Positions 7,701 to 11,615 of a stretch of 11,615 nt of DNA are shown piece after piece. How positions within the stretch are numbered: the stretch's first letter is position 1; each line of letters opens with the position of its first letter. Where the stretch lies: contig JAQBFJ010000046.1 of the NCBI GenBank assembly GCA_032123435.1, positions 1 through 11,615 on the forward strand. Direction: 5' to 3'. The position numbers were made by a program, and so were the translations under genes. The stretch is from JAQBFJ01 sp032123435. Its GTDB lineage: Bacteria; Verrucomicrobiota; Kiritimatiellia; UBA8416; JAQBFJ01. The notes under the pieces are model-generated. The model did no database searches and was not told where the DNA came from. It was given only the letters and a program-made list of their open reading frames with translations.

Positions 7701-8255
7701 CTGAACGGCGCAGGCGCGGATGAACAGATATGGATATTCGATATGGCCTCGTCGAACATCGTGGCCGTCCTGGACATGGGGCTTGAGTCTCGTGCGGATC
7801 TGGTATGCCTGGATTATCCGCGCGACAGCGATGGCGACTGGCTGACCGATTTTGAGGAATCCAGTGGAATCGACGAGGCGGCATCAACATATCCAGGCAC
7901 AGCCATCGCGCTTGACCCCGGCGACAACACCAGCGATCCGAATGTGACTGACACGGATAATGACGGGATAAGCGATGGCGGTGAAGCCGCTTGTGGCACA
8001 GACCCGGATAATAGTGACGAGGTGCTCGAGTTCGTGGATACCACAGTTGAAAGCGGAACAAATATTGTCGTGATCTGGCAATCGGTAGAAGGCAAGACTT
8101 ACGCGCTGGACGACTCCGATAACCTGATCGCTGGTATCACAAACGAATTGGTCGCCAGTTATCCAGCCACCGCAGGAACAAATGTAACAGCTTATACAAA
8201 CTATGATGCAATAATCGACGGCGTGCGCTTCTATCGCATACGCCTTGTGCCGTGA
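4773..8255 (+). CDS. Large secreted repeat protein (three beta-sandwich/FN3-like repeats, acidic repeats, calcium loops)
   Basis: This is an exported protein of 1160 residues. A Sec signal peptide covers residues 1-29 with likely cleavage after A-S-A. Three tandem repeats follow at 34-285, 286-538 and 539-about 790. Each starts with G-D-G, has a beta-sandwich-like half containing I-A-P-G-G and T-Q-Y-K-V-R-(I/V)-T-P, and then a fibronectin-III-like half ending in Y-Y-Y...G-N-Y-S. Residues about 834-1008 hold three acidic units of 57-59 residues carrying G-I-P-E-S and F-S-L-D / M-S-F-D motifs. Two Asp-rich loops (from D1018 and D1060) resemble thrombospondin-3/dockerin-type calcium sites. The C-terminus ends F-Y-R-I-R-L-V-P, a type of ending I associate with Kiritimatiellota/Verrucomicrobiota secreted proteins. 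AGGG at 4759-4762 supports ATG 4773. No LPXTG motif, PEP-CTERM or catalytic motif is seen. An adhesive or structural surface role is inferred. Confidence 0.9.
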   Translation: MIGIHQRTIGLSVVLALILVVGVSPSASAITAVGDGNNPPDITIAPGGSATMLNAFTLQTDVGSDNVTQVSVNISGVSSFLALIEVTSDSGTVVHGSKNNPSGNPVGINITNNITATTILTQYKVRITPASHDEMLPPPGVEYPMFGRVMQIQSSQGKTYDDTNSAIVVIDNLSPSNATWGPITDGDEQILLTWTNPPDADFDEVVLMRNTAPAGDRPEEGTNYVADDTIGSSIVRYVGALESFLDTSVTNLNDYYYRVFGQDSNGNYSVSGPWSRLCTPCELKVGDGTDPGNTVIAPGGPATMLDAFTVRVPAGMATVTAVTVSIETGTSESIGLLEITSDSGSTVHGNVVNPASDTVAVSLTSNIVVTTIETQYKVRITPAIHADMPAPPGSTYTVTGAVVIVTSGKETVYTDIGGTTIDIDNTSPGNASWDAITAGDEQIELNWINPGDSDFDEVVILRRTSAVSDTPVEGVSYAQGNSIGSSTVRYVGSLETFTDTGLTNEQDYYYKSFARDTNGNYSASGLQTGPHIPWGLEVGDGTDPADSEIAPGGAATAMDAFTLKTSMGMDTVTVVRISVPLDIASRLALIEITSDLGGTVYGSVADPETNLIDISLLSNIEVGTTETQYKVRVTPSSHGDMPAPPGATYSVIGIVVQVTSTKTALYSDANSADITIDNLSPGNAAWGTIIPGDGKIQLSWINPGDADLDELVLLRNTALISDVPVEGASYAQGNTIGSSTVRYVGSLGTFTDTELTNDQGYYYRLFAKDIHGNYSASGTQTGPWTPRSADVAADNVRLGVDVSSTVNGTSYGDESAVSIGAAAAGSFFAGLASGIPGRAQLDALMVYSNQIIFSLDVDCIIDSATYRDEDLVAYDANAETFSMFLDGSDAGIPESEDIDAVCFEIDTTNLLMSFDTTTTLPGPLTVDDDDIVRYASGIFTKLYDGQTDLGIPESADVNALYQSGANLYFSLDKTTTLNGAGADEQIWIFDMASSNIVAVLDMGLESRADLVCLDYPRDSDGDWLTDFEESSGIDEAASTYPGTAIALDPGDNTSDPNVTDTDNDGISDGGEAACGTDPDNSDEVLEFVDTTVESGTNIVVIWQSVEGKTYALDDSDNLIAGITNELVASYPATAGTNVTAYTNYDAIIDGVRFYRIRLVP
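4872..7142 (+). repeat. Three tandem ~757-bp in-frame repeats inside the large secreted-protein gene
   Basis: The unit starts are at 4872, 5628 and 6387, giving periods of 756 and 759 bp, both multiples of three. Units 2 and 3 are most alike toward their ends, where the encoded S-Y-A-Q-G-N, G-S-S-T-V-R-Y-V-G-S-L and G-N-Y-S-A-S-G stretches coincide and 20-nt blocks are identical. Unit 1 is more diverged and carries a C-T-P-C insertion at its junction with unit 2. Confidence 0.9.
7272..7800 (+). repeat. Three acidic ~57-residue protein repeats
   Basis: Units begin at about 7272 (residue 834), 7443 (891) and 7620 (950), each with a G-I-P start. They share a pattern of G-I-P-E-S-x-D-(I/V)-(D/N)-A, then a strand with F-S-L-D or M-S-F-D, a T-T-T-T-L or similar loop, an Asp-rich turn and a hydrophobic strand. 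The first unit is the most diverged. DNA identity is low, so these are old repeats. The pattern resembles uncharacterised acidic beta-repeats I know from bacterial exoproteins; a propeller-like fold is only a guess. Confidence 0.65.
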
Positions 8256-8268
8256 GAAGCAACAAAGT

Positions 8269-8273
8269 GAGGA
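8269..8273 (+). promoter_or_regulatory. Ribosome binding site that sets the start of the first beta-helix gene
   Basis: GAGGA lies 5 nt before ATG 8279. The frame is open upstream to a GTG at 8252 that overlaps the previous stop codon, but only ATG 8279 gives a proper Sec signal peptide. The sister gene has the same AGGATACAGATG arrangement at 9506-9517. Confidence 0.75.
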
Positions 8274-8550
8274 TACAGATGAAGAAATTAGCAATTACAG
8301 TATTGATTTCGTTTTGCGCGTCTTCAGCCGCTCTTGCAGGTGACGGCAGAATCGAAATATCGCAGGCCGACATGGCAAGTCCGCCATACGAGATCACCAA
8401 CTCCGGCAGTTATGTGCTCACCGAGGACCTGTTGGTCACGAATACCGGTGTCTACGGAATCGATGTGCAGGTTGACAACGTCACCATTGATCTCAACGGC
8501 TTCACACTGCAGGGCCCGGGCGCAAACAGCGAGCATGGCCTCTACCAGGC
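8270..8550 (+). repeat. Duplicated 5' gene block (sister copy at 9506-9786)
   Basis: The region from the ribosome binding site through about codon 90 is repeated at an offset of exactly 1236 bp without indels. Within it, 8302-8406 and 9538-9642 are identical over 105 nt, including synonymous sites. A second identical block of 31 nt covers the last codons, the stop and the start of the 3' spacer (9461-9491 and 10592-10622). Confidence 0.93.
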
Positions 8551-9484
8551 AAGTACTTTCAGAAACCTGACCGTCAAGAACGGAACACTGTCCAGGTGGG
8601 CCGGGATGGGACAGTACGGCCTCTACGCATGGGGAAGTGCCGGCCGGTTCAAGAACGTCACAGCCTGCTACAACAACTGCGGGATGTTTACGGGCAGTGG
8701 AAGCGTTCTTGAAGGCTGTATCGCGGCTTCAAATTCCGCTGCTGGGAGCGGTTACGGCATCATTGCGGGAAAGGGCTCAACGCTGTCCGGCTGCTCCGCC
8801 TATAACAATTTTACTGAGGTCAGCTACGGCTACGGCATCTCTGCGGATAACGGCTCGACGCTGTCCGGCTGCTCCGCATACGACAATTCGACTGTGGGCG
8901 CCAGTTACGGCATCTCCGCGGGAAGCGGCTCGACGCTGTCCGGCTGCTCCTCCTATGACAATTCTGCTGGGGGCGCCGGTTACGGCATCCTTGCGGGAGA
9001 GGGCTCAACGCTGTCGGGCTGCTCCGCCTATGGCAATTCTGCTGGGGGCACCGGTTACGGCATCTATGCAGATAACGGCTCGACGCTCTCAGGCTGCTCG
9101 GCCTTCGCCAACACGAGCGGAGCGAATGGGGCAGGAATCTACATCGTCTATGGATGTAGTGCAACACACTGCACAGCAACTGACAACCAATATGACGGCA
9201 TAGAGGTCGAGGACGACTGTATTGTCTTGAACAATACATGTCGTGGGAACGGCAACTATGGAGCCGGACACGGGATTCTTGCCACGGGCAGCGATAACCG
9301 GATTGAGGGGAATAATGTGACTGACAGTACCGGCGGGTATGGAATCCAAGCTGCAGCCGGCAACATCGTAATTCGGAATTCCGCCAGCGGCAACGAGTCA
9401 GGGCAGTACAACATCACCGGCGGTCTGGTCGGCCCCATCACCAACGCCATCATCGATCATCCCTGGGCAAACTTCGAGTTCTAA
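8279..9484 (+). CDS. Secreted right-handed parallel beta-helix protein A (pectin-lyase-like fold)
   Basis: This 401-residue exported protein has signal peptide M-K-K-L-A-I-T-V-L-I-S with cleavage predicted after A-L-A at residue 20. The N-terminal cap (about 21-90) contains G-S-Y-V-L-T-E-D-L and N-V-T-I-D-L-N-G-F-T-L, typical of NosD/pectin-lyase-like beta-helix proteins. Residues 159-284 are five near-identical coils of 25 residues (the first 26), each with S-T-L-S-G-C, placing cysteines at 172, 198, 223, 248 and 273. Further coils lead to a tail ending P-W-A-N-F-E-F. I see no convincing catalytic residues, so a structural, adhesive or polysaccharide-binding role is as likely as an enzyme. 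The C13 in the signal peptide is not in a proper lipobox. The gene starts 23 bp after the large secreted-protein gene and 30 bp precedes a paralogue, so the three look co-transcribed. Confidence 0.9.
   Translation: MKKLAITVLISFCASSAALAGDGRIEISQADMASPPYEITNSGSYVLTEDLLVTNTGVYGIDVQVDNVTIDLNGFTLQGPGANSEHGLYQASTFRNLTVKNGTLSRWAGMGQYGLYAWGSAGRFKNVTACYNNCGMFTGSGSVLEGCIAASNSAAGSGYGIIAGKGSTLSGCSAYNNFTEVSYGYGISADNGSTLSGCSAYDNSTVGASYGISAGSGSTLSGCSSYDNSAGGAGYGILAGEGSTLSGCSAYGNSAGGTGYGIYADNGSTLSGCSAFANTSGANGAGIYIVYGCSATHCTATDNQYDGIEVEDDCIVLNNTCRGNGNYGAGHGILATGSDNRIEGNNVTDSTGGYGIQAAAGNIVIRNSASGNESGQYNITGGLVGPITNAIIDHPWANFEF
8753..9130 (+). repeat. Five-copy 75-bp coding minisatellite
   Basis: Units start at 8753 (78 bp), 8831, 8906, 8981 and 9056 (75 bp each). 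All begin TACGGCATC and contain a core ACGCTGTCCGGCTGCTCC, identical in the first three units, with one change in the fourth and three in the fifth. Each unit encodes one beta-helix coil. The length is a multiple of three, so copy-number change would keep the frame. Confidence 0.92.
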
Positions 9485-9514
9485 GCAGAAAGAAAGACAG
9501 AAAGCAGGATACAG

Positions 9515-10615
9515 ATGAAGAAATTAGTAGTTACAGCATTGATTTCGTTTTGCGCGTCTTCAGCCGCTCTTGCAGGTGACGGCAGAATCGAAATATCGCA
9601 GGCCGACATGGCAAGTCCGCCATACGAGATCACCAACTCCGGTAGTTATGTGCTCACCGAGAACCTGTTGGTCACCAACACCGGTGTTTACGGAATCGAT
9701 GTGCAGGTTAACAACGTTACCATCGATATGAACGGCTTTACGCTGACCGGCCCAGGCGCAAACAGCCAAGACGGTATCTACCAGGCCATCACCCTTCGTA
9801 ACCTGCGAGTGCATAACGGGAAGGTGGTCAACTGGCTGGCATCCTACAAATACGGCGTGAGAGCTATGGGCGTAAACAACCAATTCAAAGACCTCCAGGC
9901 GTCCAGCAATTACAGTGGCCTGTTTTCCGGTGAGGGCTCTGTTCTTATTGCCTGCGCCGCTAACAACAATTCCGCAGCCGGCATCACTTGCATGAAAGGC
10001 AGTATCGTCAATGAGTGCTCGGCCGTCTCTAACGGAGACCGGGGAATCAGTGTATCGGCGGGTTCTACTGTGTCCAAGTCCTGCGCATATAATAACGGCA
10101 TGGACGGGATCCACATCGATCCCCAGAGCGTTGCTTCCGAATGTTCAGCGAATGATAACGGAGATGATGGTATGTCCACCGGATTTGGCTCTGCTGTTAT
10201 TAACTGCGTCGTGTCCGGGAACTCAAACCACGGCATAGCCGGCAGTCGATACTGTACTATCAGCGGTTGTCTGGTCTGGAAGAATGCCTCCAACGGAATC
10301 GTGGTGCTGAGCGACAGTTACGTACTCAACAACACGTGCGCACAGAATGGATATCTGTCCGGCGATGGCGCGGGCATATCTGCGACGGAAGACCACACCC
10401 GTATTGAAAATAACCATGTCATGGAAAACGACCGCGGGATCAATATTGGCGCTGCCGGCAACCTGGTCATAAAGAACTCGGCCAACGGCAACACCGGCTC
10501 GGGCGTTCCTTCGGCCGACTATGATTTTAATGGCTATGCCACAACCTATGGCCCCATTGTCAGTACGAACGGTCTGATAACAAACGTCAACCCCTGGGCA
10601 AACTTCGAGTTCTAA
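9515..10615 (+). CDS. Secreted right-handed parallel beta-helix protein B
   Basis: This 366-residue paralogue of the upstream gene has an almost identical signal peptide (M-K-K-L-V-V-T-A-L-I-S, cleavage after A-L-A at 20) and N-terminal cap (G-S-Y-V-L-T-E-N-L, N-V-T-I-D-M-N-G-F-T-L). The helix region (about 110-330) is built of diverged coils of about 23-25 residues with cysteines recurring in similar register, rather than the near-perfect 25-residue coils of protein A. It ends with the same P-W-A-N-F-E-F tail. AGGA at 9506-9509, 5 nt before ATG 9515, fixes the start. The spacer from the previous stop is 30 bp and purine-rich. Active-site residues of polysaccharide lyases or hydrolases are not evident. 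It is the last gene of the apparent operon, followed by a terminator-like hairpin. Confidence 0.9.
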   Translation: MKKLVVTALISFCASSAALAGDGRIEISQADMASPPYEITNSGSYVLTENLLVTNTGVYGIDVQVNNVTIDMNGFTLTGPGANSQDGIYQAITLRNLRVHNGKVVNWLASYKYGVRAMGVNNQFKDLQASSNYSGLFSGEGSVLIACAANNNSAAGITCMKGSIVNECSAVSNGDRGISVSAGSTVSKSCAYNNGMDGIHIDPQSVASECSANDNGDDGMSTGFGSAVINCVVSGNSNHGIAGSRYCTISGCLVWKNASNGIVVLSDSYVLNNTCAQNGYLSGDGAGISATEDHTRIENNHVMENDRGINIGAAGNLVIKNSANGNTGSGVPSADYDFNGYATTYGPIVSTNGLITNVNPWANFEF

Positions 10616-10643
10616 GCAGAAATGAAAGCGCAATAGAAAAAAC

Positions 10644-10661
10644 CGGAAAGTGTTAATTCGG
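10644..10661 (+). repeat. 18-bp direct repeat, copy B
   Basis: CGGAAAGTGTTAATTCGG differs from copy A (4691-4708) at one position. It lies 28 bp after the stop of beta-helix gene B, contains the stop codon of the reverse-strand DUF3820 gene (10653-10655), and overlaps the start of the terminator hairpin. Confidence 0.5.
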
Positions 10662-10895
10662 GGGTTGGCCCCGTTTTCCCTTCGGGCGAAAGAGATATTC
10701 CAGGCCATTGAGTTTTATTTCGTAGATCGATTGAAGCATTTCCCCTAATTTTCCCTTGGGCCAGCCTTTATTTTTGAACCAGACCACATAGGGTTCAGGC
10801 AAGTCTACAAGCTTGGTGCCCTTATGTTTCCCAAACGGCATACGGTAATTGGCTAATTCAATAAATTTTTCAGGATCAGGCTTTAATGTTTCCAT
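10653..10895 (-). CDS. DUF3820 family small protein
   Basis: This cytoplasmic protein of 80 residues covers the DUF3820 domain (Pfam family also named putative quorum-sensing-regulated virulence factor, after a Pseudomonas member). Diagnostic features are M19-P-F-G-K-H-K-G at 19-26, followed by L-V-D-L-P-E-P-Y-V-V-W-F at 29-40 and a C-terminal helix with Y-E-I-K-L-N-G-L-E. Length is normal for the family, and molecular function is unknown. The start at 10895 has only a weak GAAAG next to the ATG. The gene is convergent with the secreted-protein operon, and its stop codon lies in the 18-bp repeat. Nine bases separate its start from a forward gene remnant, so it may have been inserted into that older gene. 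Confidence 0.85.
   Translation of the reverse strand: METLKPDPEKFIELANYRMPFGKHKGTKLVDLPEPYVVWFKNKGWPKGKLGEMLQSIYEIKLNGLEYLFRPKGKRGQPPN
10659..10677 (+). terminator. Rho-independent terminator-like hairpin ending the secreted-protein operon
   Basis: The stem CGGGG (10659-10663) pairs with CCCCG (10669-10673) around a 5-nt loop, followed by TTTT at 10674-10677. It lies 43 bp after the stop of beta-helix gene B. It sits inside the last codons of the convergent DUF3820 gene, so the same bases encode that protein's C-terminus. The T-run is short, so efficiency is uncertain. Confidence 0.55.
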
Positions 10896-10904
10896 CTTTC
10901 AAGT

Positions 10905-11138
10905 ATGGGCAATTTAAGACTTATTGCAAGGCCATCTCTTGATGAGCAAATAAGAACCACTGTATGGGTACAGCCAGCCACCGGCGCGCTCGAACTGGTT
11001 GATACGGGGTTATCTCTCCCTGCAGATACGAATTGGCATACCATAGAATTTATCGTTGATTTCGCGCACACTCAATTTGTGTCGATCTGCGTGACCAATC
11101 GCGACACGTTATTTTACCGGACGCAGGTTGTGCGATAA
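10905..11138 (+). pseudogene. Probable 3' remnant of a larger forward gene
   Basis: This is an open frame of 77 residues. It has no signal peptide and no Shine-Dalgarno sequence before ATG 10905, and its start lies 9 bp from the divergent DUF3820 gene. The frame is open upstream only to a TAA at 10884-10886. The sequence is beta-rich, with N-W-H-T-I-E-F-I-V-D-F followed by a short strand-turn-strand ending, which suggests the last strands of a concanavalin-A/LamG-like or other exported beta domain; this likeness is weak. It ends directly at a terminator hairpin, as a true gene end would. I infer a truncated gene whose 5' part was lost. A genuine small protein cannot be excluded. Confidence 0.45.
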
Positions 11139-11171
11139 CCTGATCTATTCATGAAATCAGGCTGTTTTTTT
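11139..11171 (+). terminator. Rho-independent terminator
   Basis: CCTGAT (11139-11144) pairs with ATCAGG (11156-11161) around an 11-nt loop, followed after CTG by seven T residues (11165-11171). It begins at the base after the stop codon of the preceding forward frame, which supports that frame's being the end of a real or formerly real gene. Confidence 0.6.
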
Positions 11172-11189
11172 GCGCGTAGATATCCAGTG

Positions 11190-11230
11190 TCACGCTATTT
11201 CTTTTCCGGGAGAGGCAAAATTCAGCGTGA
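11190..11230. repeat. Inverted repeat spanning the stop of the GH95-type gene
   Basis: TCACGCT (11190-11196) and AGCGTGA (11224-11230) form a perfect 7-bp inverted repeat. Inside it, TTTTCC and GGCAAAA can pair with one bulge, giving a long imperfect hairpin. There is no T-run beyond the outer stem, so it is not a standard terminator. It could help end transcription of the reverse-strand gene or protect its 3' end. Confidence 0.35.
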
Positions 11231-11615
11231 GGCGCCAATCGTTATTGTTTCACTTTTGGTTGTCGCTACCTTAAGGACCTTGCCGGCGAGTTTATGCTTT
11301 CCGTTTTTATGTGTCACGATAACGGCGTTGTCCCATGGGTTAGCCAAAAGGAATGGGCCGCCTGCCAGACTCTTGATCTTTATCCCAGTCACAACTCCTG
11401 ATTTGCGGGCGGCGCTGACGAGAAACGCGCCATCCGTGCGGATACCGCTGAACGAAACGTTCTTCCAGCGTTGGGGTGCGCCGGCAAAGATATGATTTAT
11501 TCCACGCCGCGTGTGTAAAAGCATCTCATGTATAGCCGTTATGGCACCCATGCCTCCGTCCATTTGCATGATTTCGCATCTGCGACTCGAGCCCACATTG
11601 TAATGGTTATACTTC
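11222..11615 (-). CDS. C-terminal part of a GH95-type glycoside hydrolase (alpha-L-fucosidase-like), 5' end outside window
   Basis: The reverse-strand frame is open from the right edge to TGA at 11222-11224, giving about 130 visible residues. The motif M-Q-M-D-G-G-M-G-A-I-T-A-I-H-E-M-L-L corresponds to the conserved Q-I-D-G-N-F-G-G...I-A-E-M-L-L segment at the end of the (alpha/alpha)6 barrel in family GH95. After it come A-G-A-P-Q-R-W (usual L-P-A-L-P-x-x-W) and G-I-R-T-D-G-A-F-L-V, leading into the C-terminal beta domain. GH95 enzymes act on fucosylated or galactosylated glycans. The Asn-to-Met change in Q-M-D-G-G-M means it may belong to a divergent subgroup. A GTG at 11594-11596 is internal, since the frame continues upstream. 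The catalytic residues lie outside the window. Substrate is unknown. Confidence 0.65.
   Translation of the reverse strand, partial: KYNHYNVGSSRRCEIMQMDGGMGAITAIHEMLLHTRRGINHIFAGAPQRWKNVSFSGIRTDGAFLVSAARKSGVVTGIKIKSLAGGPFLLANPWDNAVIVTHKNGKHKLAGKVLKVATTKSETITIGASR

Noticed and set aside
7588..8061. 157-codon reverse frame opposite the large secreted-protein gene
   Set aside because: Its composition is rich in Arg, His, Pro and Cys, typical of antisense to Asp/Ser/Thr codons. The forward frame has strong domain evidence.
8252..8278. Upstream GTG start for beta-helix gene A overlapping the previous stop
   Set aside because: It would put nine charged and polar residues before the signal peptide. 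GAGGA with 5-nt spacing supports ATG 8279, and the sister gene has the same arrangement.
8279..8341. Lipoprotein signal peptide because of Cys13 in the beta-helix proteins
   Set aside because: The residues before the Cys (I-S-F) do not fit a lipobox, while A-L-A at position 20 is a good signal peptidase I site.
8753..9130. Regular repeats suggesting a CRISPR array
   Set aside because: The repeats are 75 bp, directly adjoining without unique spacers, and lie in frame inside a signal-peptide protein gene.
8637..9203. 188-codon forward frame and a 139-codon reverse frame (8820-9239) over the beta-helix repeats
   Set aside because: Both are shadows produced by the in-frame 75-bp repeats. They have low-complexity Arg/Ala/Ser-rich products and no ribosome site, and the main frame gives a clear secreted protein.
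9560..10114. 184-codon reverse frame opposite beta-helix gene B
   Set aside because: It mirrors the real gene and an equivalent shorter frame appears opposite the duplicated part of gene A, as expected from shared DNA. No start signals.
11151..11495. 114-codon forward frame opposite the GH95-type gene
   Set aside because: It starts inside the terminator hairpin and is antisense to a recognisable conserved domain.

Overview
The window looks like a chromosomal segment from an uncultured bacterium of the PVC group, most likely Kiritimatiellota or a neighbour (Verrucomicrobiota, Lentisphaerota). The evidence is indirect. It consists of large secreted beta-rich repeat proteins, a C-terminal module ending in an F-Y-R-I-R-L-like motif, right-handed beta-helix proteins ending in a P-W-A-N-F tail, a GH95-type glycoside hydrolase end and a DUF3820 protein. 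This assignment comes from memory of family distribution, not from a database search.

Layout. Positions 1-187 hold no certain gene; an open reverse-strand frame runs off the left edge. Positions 197-4669 carry three co-directional genes: two ABC exporter half-transporters (197-1936 and 1981-3819) and a cysteine-rich zinc-binding protein of unknown function (3905-4669). Positions 4773-10615 carry three closely packed genes for Sec-exported proteins. The first is an 1160-residue protein with three tandem ~252-residue repeats, a set of acidic ~57-residue repeats and calcium-loop motifs. The other two are sister right-handed beta-helix proteins of 401 and 366 residues. From 10653 onward the organisation changes: a small DUF3820 gene on the reverse strand, the 3' remnant of a forward gene with its terminator, and the 3' end of a GH95-type glycoside hydrolase on the reverse strand.

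How the genes may work together. The two half-transporters look like one heterodimeric exporter. Subunit 2 has Asp in place of the Walker B catalytic Glu, and subunit 1 has an altered signature motif (LSVGE). These two changes would fall in the same ATP site, leaving one competent and one degenerate site. The zinc-binding protein follows directly, but no functional link can be proven. The three secreted proteins are spaced 23 and 30 bp apart and look co-transcribed, ending at a terminator-like hairpin that lies inside the 3' end of the convergent DUF3820 gene. They are plausible surface or carbohydrate-facing proteins. An 18-bp direct repeat (17 of 18 identical) sits just before the first and just after the last of them, so this block may have moved or been amplified as a unit.

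The most notable sequence structure is repetitive. It includes the 756/759-bp repeats of the large protein, a 75-bp in-frame minisatellite encoding beta-helix coils with stacked cysteines, and a gene pair identical at both ends but different in the middle. I see no CRISPR array, tRNA, rRNA, insertion sequence or clear defence system.
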